Shown here in pieces: positions 15,415 to 24,844 of a DNA stretch of 64,000 nt. Location: assembly GCA_035944555.1 (NCBI GenBank), contig DASZAY010000031.1, positions 124,001 through 188,000 on the forward strand. The letters run 5' to 3'. Origin of the DNA: CADCWK01 sp035944555. GTDB taxonomy: Bacteria > Chloroflexota > Chloroflexia > Thermomicrobiales > UBA6265. Each line of letters begins with the position of its first letter. The first letter of the stretch is position 1. The notes beneath the pieces are model-generated. The model was not told the origin of the DNA. It saw only the letters and a list, made by a program, of their open reading frames with translations, and ran no database searches. A program made the translations under genes and the position numbers.

Positions 15415-18288
15415 ATGACCCCGACCGTCGTATCCGACCTGTCCGATCACCAGGCCTGCTACTTCGCCCACGAGCTATCCCGCCGCCACGCCGCCGGCGA
15501 CCCTGGTCGTCTGACGGGCGCGCTGGCGGACGCGCAGGTCGACCTGAACCCGCACCAGGTCGACGCTGCCCTGTTCGCCTTCCGTTCCCCGACGACGCAG
15601 GGCGTGCTGATCGCGGACGAAGTCGGGCTCGGCAAGACGATCGAGGCGGGACTGGTCCTCGCTCAGCACTGGGCGGAGCGCAAACGCCACCTCCTCGCCA
15701 TCGTGCCGGCCAACCTCCGCAAGCAGTGGTCGCAGGAGCTCCTCGACAAGTTCGCCCTGCCGTCGGTCATCCTCGAAGCATCCACCTTCAACGCCGCCCG
15801 CCGAGCAGGCATCGCGAACCCGTTCGAGTCGGACGGCATCGTCCTGTGCTCGTACCAGTTCGCCCGAAAGCACGCGGACCTGATTCGCCGGGTGGCATGG
15901 GACCTCGTCGTCATGGACGAAGCCCACCACGTGCGCAATGTCTATCGGTCCGGCAACGTCACCGCTCGGGAGCTACGGGGTGCCCTCGCTGGTCGTCGGA
16001 AGGTGCTGCTTACCGCGACGCCGTTGCAGAACAACCTGGTCGAGCTGTACGGGCTGGTCTCGTTCCTCGACGAGCACGCCTTCGCCGACGAGAAGTCGTT
16101 CCGGGAGCAATATGCCCGCGGCCGCGACAACCGGCTGGACGAGCTCAAGGAGCGGATCCGCCCGTTCTGTCACCGGACGCTGCGCCGGCAGGTCCTCCCC
16201 TACGTTCGCTACACCGAGCGACGCCCGCTACTCCAGACCTTCACCCCGTCGGAGGACGAAGCTGCCCTCTACGACATGGTCTCGGATTACCTCCAGCGCG
16301 ACTCGCTGCGAGCGATCCCGACCAATCAGCGGGCGCTGACGACGATGGTCCTGCGCAAGCTGCTCGCGTCGTCGTCCTACGCGATCGCTGGCGCTCTGAC
16401 GAAAATGACCGACCGGCTGGCAGGGCAACTCGACGGCCGGGCGGATGAGGCGCCCGTGATCGCGGAGCTCGGTGAGGACTACGACACCCTCGATGAGACC
16501 GCCGAGGACTGGGACGGCTCCACGGAGACCGTCCCGACCGAGCCGGACCAACAGGTCCTCCGAGACGAGATTGAGGAGCTGGTCGCCTTCCGCGACCTGG
16601 CCCGCCAGATCCGGGACAACGCCAAGGGCCGTGCCCTGCTGGCGGCGTTGCAGCGCGGGTTCGCGGAGGCTGAGCAGCTCGGCGCACCACGCAAGGCGAT
16701 CATCTTCACCGAGTCGCGCCGGACGCAGGAGTACCTCCACCAGTTGCTGCTGGACAGCGAGTTCCGCGACGGGATCGTCCTGTTCAACGGATCCAACGGC
16801 GGCCCGCAGGCGCGCCCGATCTACGAGGCGTGGCGTGCCCGCCACGCCGGGACCGACCATGCAACCGGGGTCCGAGCCGCAGACACCCGCGCCGCGCTGG
16901 TCGAGTACTTCCGGGATGAGGGCCAGATCATGATCGCGACCGAGGCGGGCGCGGAGGGGATCAACCTCCAGTTCTGCTCGCTGGTCGTCAACTATGACCT
17001 GCCGTGGAACCCCCAGCGGATCGAGCAGCGGATCGGCCGCTGTCACCGCTACGGGCAAAAGCACGACGTCGTGGTCGTCAACTTCCTCAACGAGACGAAC
17101 GAGGCCGACCGGCGGGTCCACGAGTTGCTGGAGCAGAAGTTCCAGTTGTTCCAGGGCGTGTTCGGCGCCAGCGACGAGGTCCTCGGGTCGGTTGGCAACG
17201 GCGTGGACTTCGAGCGGCGGATCGGCGACATCTACCAGACCTGCCGGACCCAGCAGGACATCGCCAACGCCTTTGACGCGCTTCAGCGCGAGATGAGCGG
17301 CGAGATCAGCACCGAGATGACCCGGACCCGCGCCAGCCTGCTGGAGCACTTCGACGAGGAGGTCACCGAGCGGCTGCGGCAGCACGAGGCCGGCGTCCCT
17401 CGCGCCATCTCCCGGCAGGAACGCGCGTTGATGCGGCTGACCCGCCACGAGTTGCGCGGCGTGGCTGACTTCACCAGCGAGCGGACGTTCACCCTGCCTG
17501 GCGGATTCGACACGCCACATGGCCCGGCCGCCCCCGGCACGTACGCCATCGGACGCGGGACGGAAGCGGACCATCATTACCGGATTGCGGGCGCACTCGC
17601 CCAGCATGTGATCGAGTCGGCGACCAGCCGGCCCCTGGCCCCGGCCCGGATCACGCTCGACTACGCCGCTCACGGCGCCCGGATCAGCGAACTCCAGCGC
17701 CGGGTCGGGACCAGTGGCTGGCTCCGCGCCAGCCGCCTGACGATCGCCGGGCAGATGTCGGAAGAGGACCACCTGGTCCTGGCGGTCACCTGCGACGACA
17801 GTTCCTCGATGGACGCCGAGACCGCGCGCCAACTGCTCACGCTCCCGGCCGCGGCGTCGGAGCCGGTGACGGTCGATGGGACGATCGCCGCCCGGCTGAC
17901 GGCGATGACCGATCAGCTCACCGCCGCCGAACTGGCCGCCGCGGCCGAGCGCCAGCAGAAAGCATTTCTGGAAGAGATCGCCAAGCTCGACGCCTGGGCG
18001 CAGGATCAGCGCGTCAGCCTCAAGGTCAGCGTCACGGACCTGGAGGACCAGCTCAAGGCGGTCAGGCGCGAGATCCGGGCAGCCGGTGGGGACATGGCAA
18101 GGGTCCTTACCCTGCGCCGGCAGCAGAACCAGCTGTCCGAACGGATCGAGGAGCGCGAGGCGGAGATCCGGGCGGAGAACCGTCGCATCCGGCGGGAGCA
18201 GGACGCCCTGATCGATGAGATCGAGCACCGCCTTCAGAACGCCAACACGACACACGACCTGTTCACCGTCCGCTGGAAACTCGTCTAG
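15415..18288 (+). CDS. SNF2/RapA-like helicase with C-terminal coiled coil
   Basis: 957-aa DNA translocase of the Swi2/Snf2 group. Walker A is IADEVGLGKT (Lys74), Walker B is VVMDEAHH (Asp168 to His171), motif III is LLTATPLQNN. The C-lobe contains GAEGINLQFCSLVVNYDLPWNP then RIEQRIGRCHRYGQ. An acidic insertion separates the lobes (about residues 350-385). Residues about 840-945 are a long coiled coil (ERIEEREAEIRAENRRIRREQD) ending FTVRWKLV. Such stand-alone proteins may remodel DNA-protein or RNA polymerase complexes like RapA; some relatives sit in phage-defence loci. I used the ATG at 15415; a TTG nine bases earlier also reads in frame. Confidence 0.88.
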   Translation: MTPTVVSDLSDHQACYFAHELSRRHAAGDPGRLTGALADAQVDLNPHQVDAALFAFRSPTTQGVLIADEVGLGKTIEAGLVLAQHWAERKRHLLAIVPANLRKQWSQELLDKFALPSVILEASTFNAARRAGIANPFESDGIVLCSYQFARKHADLIRRVAWDLVVMDEAHHVRNVYRSGNVTARELRGALAGRRKVLLTATPLQNNLVELYGLVSFLDEHAFADEKSFREQYARGRDNRLDELKERIRPFCHRTLRRQVLPYVRYTERRPLLQTFTPSEDEAALYDMVSDYLQRDSLRAIPTNQRALTTMVLRKLLASSSYAIAGALTKMTDRLAGQLDGRADEAPVIAELGEDYDTLDETAEDWDGSTETVPTEPDQQVLRDEIEELVAFRDLARQIRDNAKGRALLAALQRGFAEAEQLGAPRKAIIFTESRRTQEYLHQLLLDSEFRDGIVLFNGSNGGPQARPIYEAWRARHAGTDHATGVRAADTRAALVEYFRDEGQIMIATEAGAEGINLQFCSLVVNYDLPWNPQRIEQRIGRCHRYGQKHDVVVVNFLNETNEADRRVHELLEQKFQLFQGVFGASDEVLGSVGNGVDFERRIGDIYQTCRTQQDIANAFDALQREMSGEISTEMTRTRASLLEHFDEEVTERLRQHEAGVPRAISRQERALMRLTRHELRGVADFTSERTFTLPGGFDTPHGPAAPGTYAIGRGTEADHHYRIAGALAQHVIESATSRPLAPARITLDYAAHGARISELQRRVGTSGWLRASRLTIAGQMSEEDHLVLAVTCDDSSSMDAETARQLLTLPAAASEPVTVDGTIAARLTAMTDQLTAAELAAAAERQQKAFLEEIAKLDAWAQDQRVSLKVSVTDLEDQLKAVRREIRAAGGDMARVLTLRRQQNQLSERIEEREAEIRAENRRIRREQDALIDEIEHRLQNANTTHDLFTVRWKLV

Positions 18289-18366
18289 ACCGACAATCGC
18301 GCGCGTCACCAGACGAGCGGGCCGAGCACCTCAAGCTCAAATCCGGATGACGCAGCGGGACCGGGT

Positions 18367-18764
18367 GTTCCATAGAGGGGGGCAAACCGGCTCAGAGTTG
18401 AGCATGGCGCGGGTGATCTCGGCCAGCTGGGAAAGCTGCTCGTCGGTGAGGCGCCCCAGCATCTCGCGCCGTCGGACGATCACCGGCTCGATCATGTCGC
18501 CGACGAGCGCCGAAAGCTGTCCGTCAGCCAGAGCATTCGCAGACACCGGTCGTGCGCCACCGCATGCCTCGACATTAGCTTGCGGTCGACCGACCGGTGG
18601 ATGATCGCGGTGTTCACGATGGGCGGGATATGGGGCGCCCGCTCCGAGTCGCTAGATAACATGGGCCCGGCACCGCCCAGCACTAGTAGCGAAGAACTGG
18701 TGAACTGCTGCGCCGGCAGCACACCCGTCTGGTAGGGCAACACTCCCGTCTGATCGGGCAGCAT
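18367..18764 (-). pseudogene. Decayed MarR-family regulator
   Basis: No intact frame, but two overlapping minus-strand frames align in order with a MarR protein. At 18492-18764, FTSSSLLVLGGAGPMLSSD and then VNTAIIHRSVDRKLMSRHAV resemble the winged-helix core (Leu-rich helix, recognition helix, wing). At 18337-18546 the C-terminal helices are recognisable as RREMLGRLTDEQLSQLAEI. A frameshift after AVAHDR joins them. The front has a repeated QTGVLP element. It is divergent from an MFS remnant, the usual arrangement for MarR-controlled efflux pumps, so both appear to have decayed together. Confidence 0.6.
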
Positions 18765-18781
18765 CTCGCGGTTGAACTGTC

Positions 18782-19130
18782 GCTAAGGACCCGACAGTGG
18801 GCCCAGATAGTGGAGGCGAACGCGCTAATCTTCGCCGGTCTGCTGACCCTCACCGGCGCCATCGGAGACCGCCAAGGGCGCAAGCTTATCGCGCAAGGCG
18901 GACTGGTGCTGTGCACCGTGTCATCCATGTACACCGGGTGCATCGTCGATGGCCAACGATTGCCGGGGTGTCAGACAACGCTGCACCGGGCACCGTCGCG
19001 ACAGTCGCCTGGATAGACAGCTCGGCGTGGCGGGCCAGGTTACGGGCGCGCTCTCCCTAGTGAGGGTGATGATCGCCGCCGTCGGGCTACCGCGTCAGGA
19101 ACCCGCCGCACCTATCGATTTGGGGGGTAC
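18782..19130 (+). pseudogene. Decayed MFS (DHA2-type) efflux transporter fragment
   Basis: Plus-strand frames contain QWAQIVEANALIFAGLL then TLTGAIGDRQGRKLI, the TM2/loop 2-3 signature of DHA2-type drug exporters. Further on, in another frame, LPRQEPAAPIDLGG matches the conserved central-loop pattern (ESRDPxAPxIDxxG). The intervening TM segments are missing or frameshifted, and no frame exceeds 90 codons. It is divergent from a MarR remnant. This is a truncated, non-functional efflux locus. Confidence 0.6.
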
Positions 19131-19458
19131 TCCGCTAGTCGGAGGTCGTTACCTCTGCGCGCTGCCAGGACCTGGTCACGGCGTATGGACCTCACTGCAG
19201 TCGGTTTGGACCGGTCTTGAAATTCTGACTACGAGCCGACATGGAATCAGGCCGATGAGGCCATCCGCGACCGTCAGGGCGCCGACGACGATGGCTCGAT
19301 CGCTTGATCGCCACCCGCCAGCTGGTATCGCCAGCTGCAATCGGGAACGAGCCTTTAATGTTCTGCGACAAGCACTGTTCAGCCGACTGGATCTGCGAAC
19401 GCACACGCGACGGCCCGCCGGGAATCCCGGTAGCACGTCGTTCCATCTCGTCCAGCTG
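19131..19458. other. Stretch without a recognisable gene beyond the MFS remnant
   Basis: About 330 bases between the MFS remnant and the convergent dioxygenase gene. Several short open frames exist on both strands, but none shows a recognisable domain or consistent codon bias. It is most likely further decayed coding DNA. Confidence 0.45.
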
Positions 19459-20481
19459 TCAGGCAGCGGCGGGCGACGGGCTGGCCGTTTCCTCACCCTG
19501 CCCAACTGAACCTCCAGCCGGAGGCTCGCCTCCCGGACCAGCCATTCCACCGGCCGGGGGCTCACTACCGCCCATCCCGCCCCCCGTGGCGCTGTTGTCA
19601 GCGGTGGGATCGACCCCGATCTGAACCATCCCGACGAGGCCGGCCGTAACGTCCGCCTCGTCAACCTGCTTGACGGTGACGATGAAGCCCGGCTCGTCCT
19701 CGTGATCGCCCAGGATGCCGTCCTCGTCGTTGGTCGTTCGCTCGGTATCGGGGCGGTTGGCATAGGCGTCGGTCGTCAGGACGTCCTCGGTCAAGCTCTC
19801 CTCGAAGAACAGCTGGCCGGTGTGGTGAGTGGTGCCGTTCTCGTAGGTCTCCTCCGCATCGATATTGCCGCCAGTGAACACCTTCATATGGATGTGGATC
19901 GTCCGGCTGACGTACCAGCCGGGGAAGATAGTCCGGAACGTCACGTTGCCGTCCGCGTTGGTGATCTGGACTCCACGCAGCCACATCGCCCCGGCCACCT
20001 CCGCGACCTCCTCGGCGGAGGAATCGCTGCCCGGATTGTTGCCCGACACGCCGGAGTAGTAGCCCCGGGCATCGCAGTGCCAGATCTCGACGGCGGCGTT
20101 GGCCAGCGGCGCGCAGGTCACCGTATCCATCACGGTGATCGTGAGATCCAGCGGGACACCCTCGCGGTCCTCGACGATGTCGCTGCGGACCAGCGCTTCA
20201 TCGACGTAGTAGGGCCCCTCAGTCATCTCCGGCGTGAGCGTCGTGCACCCGGTGGCGTCGCTCACACCGGTGGCGGACGGTGAAGCGGTGGCGTCCTGGG
20301 CGCCGACAAATGTCCGGGCGCCGACCGATGCCAGGCCGATCGCGGTGGCCGTCCCGGCGCCCGTCTGGATCACCCTTCGCCGGGACAGTCCCGGCCGCCC
20401 GACCGGCGGTTCTCCTGAGGTGCCCGCAATGCGATGCCGGGTGATGAGGTCATTGATCGTGGTCCGCTCGATGGTCTTCAA
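19459..20481 (-). CDS. Tat-exported intradiol ring-cleavage dioxygenase
   Basis: 340 aa. The N-terminus holds a twin-arginine motif (SRRRVIQTGAG) about 33 residues in, then a hydrophobic stretch and an AQDATASPSAT linker. The dioxygenase core (about residues 80-280) has EMTEGPYYVDE, ANAAVEIWHCDARGYYSG, and IFPGWYVSRTIHIHMKV, giving the Tyr/Tyr/His/His non-heme Fe(III) ligand set of catechol and protocatechuate dioxygenases. Being exported, it probably acts on aromatic compounds outside the cytoplasm. The C-terminal 40 residues repeat GGEPPAGG-like units. The start ATG at 20481 is followed by a long pre-Tat region, so a later start is possible. Confidence 0.88.
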   Translation of the reverse strand: MKTIERTTINDLITRHRIAGTSGEPPVGRPGLSRRRVIQTGAGTATAIGLASVGARTFVGAQDATASPSATGVSDATGCTTLTPEMTEGPYYVDEALVRSDIVEDREGVPLDLTITVMDTVTCAPLANAAVEIWHCDARGYYSGVSGNNPGSDSSAEEVAEVAGAMWLRGVQITNADGNVTFRTIFPGWYVSRTIHIHMKVFTGGNIDAEETYENGTTHHTGQLFFEESLTEDVLTTDAYANRPDTERTTNDEDGILGDHEDEPGFIVTVKQVDEADVTAGLVGMVQIGVDPTADNSATGGGMGGSEPPAGGMAGPGGEPPAGGSVGQGEETASPSPAAA

Positions 20482-20636
20482 GACGATTCCCCTGGCTGAA
20501 ATTGACCTGTCCCGGCGGGCCTCCGTCCGGTCACTTCATCCATGATGGACGCAGGGGCTGACCGTGGGCTGAACCGATACTGAGCGTTCCCTGAATGCAG
20601 CTCGGCTCCCGGGCACAGCGGGTGACCACACGAAAC

Positions 20637-20660
20637 GGCGACCCCGGCTTCGGGATCGCC
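20637..20660 (-). terminator. Hairpin downstream of the CAP-domain gene
   Basis: GGCGA at 20637-20641 pairs with TCGCC at 20656-20660, and after one C-A mismatch CCCG pairs with CGGG around a 4-base loop. It lies 85 bases after the CAP-domain stop on the minus strand. Confidence 0.45.
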
Positions 20661-20744
20661 GCCCGAGCTGTCAATCATCATGACGGAGTTCGCAGCGAAG
20701 GAGCGGCCGGCGCTAGTGACGCTGGGAACGGGGAATGGTCGGGA

Positions 20745-21500
20745 TCAGCCCGGCTCCCTGGTCGGACTCGCGAACGGTTGGGTCGGCTTCGGGGTCACCG
20801 TCGGGACGATCGACGCGCCGACCTGTGCCGGGCGCCCATTCAAGGTAACGGGCGCAGCGGGAGTCATCGCGGGCTCCGGGGCAGTGGCGCCGGCGCTCGG
20901 GTCGCTGCCGTCGCATCCCATCAATGCGCCGTCGGCGTAGCCGCCAAACGTCTGCGTCCAGTAGTTGGTCCAGGAAGAGCCCGGTGTCGCGACATGGCCG
21001 ATGCCGATCGCGACAAAGCTGGCCGACAGCATGTTGGCATCGTGGGTGGGGCTGTTCACCCACTGCATGAAGGTGCTGGCCGCATCGCTGTTCCCGGCCG
21101 CGATGTTCTCGCCCCGCCAGGTGTCATAGGTATAGCCGTGATTGCGGATGTTCTGGGACCATGGTGTACCGTCATAAAGTGTGTGATCGAAGTAGTCGTT
21201 TTGCCCCATGTCGGCGCTGTGGTAACGCGCGGCGGCCGTCAGCGTGGCGCTCAGGATCAGCGGCGGCAGGCCGTAGTCGGCACGGCGCTGATTGACGAGC
21301 CGCAGGACTTCCATCTCCTCGGCCGTAGCGCAGATCCCGGCCCAGGCTCCAGGCACGACGCCTGACGATGGACCGATCTGCAGTCCAGGACCCGGAAAGA
21401 TCCCACCGACCAGCAGGATCACCGCGAGGACCAGCATGACCCGGATCAGTTGCCGTCGCTCCAGCATGCGCATCACCGACTCCGATTCTCCGAAGGTCAT
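20745..21500 (-). CDS. Secreted CAP (SCP/PR1)-domain protein
   Basis: 251 aa from the ATG at 21500, chosen because GGAGGT sits eight bases upstream; the longer frame to 21653 has no such site. A signal anchor (LIRVMLVLAVILLVGGIF) is followed by the CAP domain (about residues 55-190). It carries VLRLVNQRRADYGLPPL, SADMGQNDYFDHT, GENIAAGNSDAAS, SPTHDANMLS, and a final YWTQTFGG. The family His and Glu positions are present. CAP proteins are extracellular with varied roles. The C-terminal ~60 residues are Pro/Thr-rich. Confidence 0.88.
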   Translation of the reverse strand: MTFGESESVMRMLERRQLIRVMLVLAVILLVGGIFPGPGLQIGPSSGVVPGAWAGICATAEEMEVLRLVNQRRADYGLPPLILSATLTAAARYHSADMGQNDYFDHTLYDGTPWSQNIRNHGYTYDTWRGENIAAGNSDAASTFMQWVNSPTHDANMLSASFVAIGIGHVATPGSSWTNYWTQTFGGYADGALMGCDGSDPSAGATAPEPAMTPAAPVTLNGRPAQVGASIVPTVTPKPTQPFASPTREPG

Positions 21501-21744
21501 CGAGACCTCCGGTGGTGCGCAAAGCACACGGCAACGCCGAGCTGGTGAGTAGTCGCACACCAGCTCGATCTGTTCCGCGTATCCACGTGTACGAGAGACC
21601 GGAGATAGGCCCGGAATGCCGGACCATCTCCGCCGGACAACCGACGAAGCCAACGTTCGTTGACAAGGCTAGAGCAAGGATTTGGCCAGAACGATGCGAA
21701 GGACGGGTGATATGGCTAGGCCGATAGTCACTTCATTCGGCTCC

Positions 21745-22704
21745 CTATCGGGGGGTGACCGTGTGTCTTGGAGCTTTGAGCGGCATGGCCCGGACGTCTG
21801 ATGAGGCAGGCTGGACGGATGACAGGCTCACACGGACGAGGCCGTCACCGGCGCGGAGGATGACGATGTCTCCGTCGGCACGGACGATCGTACCCGGCAA
21901 GATGTCTGGGGGTACGTGCTCGTTCTGAATCGGATCGACAGCGGTGACCAGGTGAAGCTCTCCGCCTATCTCGGCCAGCGCCCGGTCCTCGACGAGGTTC
22001 AGTGCGATGGCCCGCCGCCGGAGGACGTCGACCGGCAATGACCAGTCCAGCAGGAAGTCGCCGGGCTCGAACGACGCCGCATAGGACGCAGCGGCGTCGT
22101 CCTGCTCGTCGCCGGGATCGCATGCGATGGCGCGGGCGACACCCTCGTCGAGCGCCTCGATGATCAGCCGATCGTAGAGGTCCCGGACCGTCTCCAGCGA
22201 CGGGTCATCCGGCAAGGGCGCCTCCCGCACCGCGAGCAGTCGCCCGGCGTCGAACTCCGGCGCGAGCCGGTGGAGCGCCGCGCCGATCGTCGGCTCACCG
22301 TCGAAGATCATCCGGTGCGGGTTGGGTCCCCGGTAGCGGGGCAGCGGCGCGGGGTGCAGATTCACGGCGCCAAGGGGAGCCAGGTCGACCATGGCCTGCG
22401 GCAACCGGTAGGGGAACGTATAGGAGAGCACGAGGTCGGGCCGGGCGGCCGCGATGATCGGGGCCGCCCGGCGGAACCGGGTCGTGACCAGGATCTCCTG
22501 GCGCGGAGGTGCCCCGGCGACGATCTCCTGGTAGCCCTTGTAGGTGCGGGGCGGTGGTCCGGGCGTCGTCACGAGCAGGACGATCTCGTGCCCTCGCTCC
22601 GCCGCCCAGTCACGGACGAGCAGGCAGGCTTCCGGTTCGACGTGGAAGGCGGCGATGCGGATCGACGACGAGAGGGACTGACCACCAACCACGAAGACCA
22701 CCAC
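21745..22704 (-). CDS. Formyltransferase-family protein (methionyl-tRNA formyltransferase-like)
   Basis: 319 aa from a GTG at 22704. The N-terminal domain has the formyltransferase core: DLVLSYTFPYRLPQ, then VNLHPAPLPRYRGPNP with the catalytic His of the HPxxLPxYRG motif, and IGAALHRLAPEFDAG with the downstream Asp. The C-terminal part (about 225-315) resembles the Fmt C-terminal beta-barrel (PGTIVRADGDIVILRAGDG). It diverges from housekeeping Fmt in missing the usual front, so it could act on a sugar nucleotide or a secondary-metabolite substrate instead of Met-tRNA. No def or other translation gene is near. Confidence 0.75.
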   Translation of the reverse strand: MVVFVVGGQSLSSSIRIAAFHVEPEACLLVRDWAAERGHEIVLLVTTPGPPPRTYKGYQEIVAGAPPRQEILVTTRFRRAAPIIAAARPDLVLSYTFPYRLPQAMVDLAPLGAVNLHPAPLPRYRGPNPHRMIFDGEPTIGAALHRLAPEFDAGRLLAVREAPLPDDPSLETVRDLYDRLIIEALDEGVARAIACDPGDEQDDAAASYAASFEPGDFLLDWSLPVDVLRRRAIALNLVEDRALAEIGGELHLVTAVDPIQNEHVPPDILPGTIVRADGDIVILRAGDGLVRVSLSSVQPASSDVRAMPLKAPRHTVTPR

Positions 22705-22796
22705 CCATGTCTGCCACGCGAACCAGCGACGTCAACCGATCAGTACCGCTTCACCCCCAGCCTCTTACCGGCCGGGGGCCATCTCGCCGCCGTGGA

Positions 22797-24686
22797 TCAG
22801 CCCCGGGAGACATCCCCGGCCAGGCGCTGCTCGAAGAAGCGGGCCGTGTCGCCCATCGCCCGCAGCTCGTTGCTCCGCTTGGTAAACCCGTGGCCCTCGT
22901 CGTCGTAGACGTCGTAGCGGACGTCGACGCCGCGATCCCGGAGCCGCTCGACGATCTGGTCGCTCTCGCCCTTGACGACGCGCGGATCGTTGGCGCCCTG
23001 GATCACGAAGAGCGGCGCCCGGATCTGGTCGACGTAGGTGATCGGGGAGCGTTCCATCAGGAAGTCGACCTCCGTCTCCGGGTCCCCTACCCATTCGACC
23101 ATCATCCGCCTCCAGGTAGGCGGAACGGCCTTGGCGAAGGAGACGAGGTTGGACGGCCCGACGATGTCGACGGCGGCAGCCCAGTACTCCGGCAGCCGAC
23201 TGACACAGCTGAGGGTCGCGAACCCGCCGAACGACCCGCCATAGACGCCGAGCCGGTCGCCATCCACCCAGTCCAGTCCCTGCAGGTACTCAGCGGCGGC
23301 ACGGAAGTCCCTGAGCTCGTCGCCGCCCCAGTCGCGGTGGATCAGCTTCTGGTAACTCTGGCCATAGCCCGTGCTGCCGCGGACGTTGGGTGCGAGGACC
23401 CCGATCCCGCGAGAGAGCAGGTACTGGTAGAGATAGCTGTAGCCCGGCCGCTCCTGCGACTCTGGCCCACCGTGGATGCTGAGCACGACCGGGTGCGGTC
23501 CCGGACCGGCCGGCCGGTACAGCCAGGCCGGGATCTCCCGCCCGTCATGCGTGGGATACCGGATGAGTTCCGGGGTGACGAACACGGTCGGCTCGATCCC
23601 GCCGAGCATGCTCTGCGTGAGCTGCGTCAGCGTCCCCGTGGCGAGGTCGAGGCTGAACACTTCCGGTGCGCTGTCCGGCCGGCTCAGGAGGAAGGCGACC
23701 ACCGGCGCGTCCGTCGCCCCGGCAACCACGGAGATCACCCCACCGGGGATCTCGGGCAGCGACATGGTCGTCGACTCGCCAAGTGGCCCCGAGGGCACGC
23801 CGGCCGAACCCAGGTCATGGGCATTGAGGCGGCTGTAGCCGTCCTCGTTGACCACAAAGACGAGGTACCGGCCACCGGCCGCGCTCGCGAGCGTGCCCGT
23901 CTCGATATCCCAGTCCGGGGTGTACAGGGCGCGCTGCTCGCCCGTTTCCACGTCCAGGACGGTCAGCCCGAGAAACTCGCGCCCCTCGTTGGTCAACAGG
24001 TAGTACCCGGACCCGTCCGGCAACCAGGGTCCGGGAATATTCATCGCGGTCACCGTCTCGCCGGCGAGGATGCGGGTGGTCCCGGACGCGAGATCCACCA
24101 CACCCGGGCGAATATCGGTGTTGGAGCGGAGGTCGATGAACGAGAGCATCCGCCCGTTCGGCGACCAGGCGATCGGCTCGTTGATCATCCCGTTGGCGAG
24201 CGGCCGGCCGGCCTCGGCACCACGCAGGTCACGGATCACCAGGTCGTTGTCCGTCTCCACCCGGTCGTTGGCCGAGAGAGCGATCTGCTGGCCGTCCGGC
24301 GAGAACGGATCGCTCGCCAGGCCGACCTGGACCTGCTCGCGGCCGTAGAGCTCGACGGCCTCGCCGCCCGTGACGGGCAGGCGGTAGATCCGCGTGAACT
24401 CGTCGCCGGCCCGGTCGGCAGAGAAGACGAGCGCCGACCCGTCCGGTGACCAGGCGACCTGGCGGACGGTCTGGTCTTCGAACAGCGTCAGTTGCCGCGC
24501 GTAGCCGCCCACTGTCGGCTGGCGCCACAGGTTGAACTGGCCGGAGACGTTGGTGGAGTAGACGACATCCTGACCGTCGGGCGATAGGGCAAGCGTCGGC
24601 TGGTAACGACGGGTCGCGGCGAACCGCTCGAAGGCGATCCGCTCCCCGGCGTCCGCTCCGGACGGGCTGGCTGCGTGGTCGGACAT
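22797..24686 (-). CDS. S9-family prolyl oligopeptidase-like serine peptidase
   Basis: 629 aa from the ATG at 24686 with GGAGG ten bases upstream. The first ~370 residues form a beta-propeller with TolB/WD-like units such as LALSPDGQDVVYSTN, VAWSPDGSALVFSADRAG and IAWSPNGRMLSF. The C-terminal alpha/beta-hydrolase has the nucleophile elbow YGGSFGGFATLS, Asp in IQGANDPRV and His in DEGHGFTKR. It cleaves short peptides, probably in the cytoplasm as no signal peptide is visible. It lies 92 bases downstream of the divergent DUF4188 region and heads toward the formyltransferase gene. Confidence 0.92.
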   Translation of the reverse strand: MSDHAASPSGADAGERIAFERFAATRRYQPTLALSPDGQDVVYSTNVSGQFNLWRQPTVGGYARQLTLFEDQTVRQVAWSPDGSALVFSADRAGDEFTRIYRLPVTGGEAVELYGREQVQVGLASDPFSPDGQQIALSANDRVETDNDLVIRDLRGAEAGRPLANGMINEPIAWSPNGRMLSFIDLRSNTDIRPGVVDLASGTTRILAGETVTAMNIPGPWLPDGSGYYLLTNEGREFLGLTVLDVETGEQRALYTPDWDIETGTLASAAGGRYLVFVVNEDGYSRLNAHDLGSAGVPSGPLGESTTMSLPEIPGGVISVVAGATDAPVVAFLLSRPDSAPEVFSLDLATGTLTQLTQSMLGGIEPTVFVTPELIRYPTHDGREIPAWLYRPAGPGPHPVVLSIHGGPESQERPGYSYLYQYLLSRGIGVLAPNVRGSTGYGQSYQKLIHRDWGGDELRDFRAAAEYLQGLDWVDGDRLGVYGGSFGGFATLSCVSRLPEYWAAAVDIVGPSNLVSFAKAVPPTWRRMMVEWVGDPETEVDFLMERSPITYVDQIRAPLFVIQGANDPRVVKGESDQIVERLRDRGVDVRYDVYDDEGHGFTKRSNELRAMGDTARFFEQRLAGDVSRG

Positions 24687-24844
24687 GTCGGCGGATCCTC
24701 CGGGCATCTCGGCTAGGGCAAAACGGCCCACAGCATACCGCGCCCGCTCCACCTGACCGACCGGGCGTGGGTCGTGCGGGGCATCGGCGAAGCGATGTTC
24801 CCGGGAACGCCCGATTTCAGAGGTCAATCGTCAGGAGCAAATGG

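Noticed and set aside
15033..18288. DISARM-type defence locus based on the SNF2 helicase
   Set aside because: No DNA methyltransferase, DUF1998 or PLD-type partner genes lie nearby, so one helicase cannot support the call.
16228..18309. 693-codon minus-strand frame over the SNF2 helicase
   Set aside because: Antisense shadow of a helicase whose motifs are complete on the plus strand.
22509..24449. 646-codon plus-strand frame opposite the S9 peptidase
   Set aside because: The peptidase has an intact catalytic triad and propeller on the minus strand; the plus frame has no domain.
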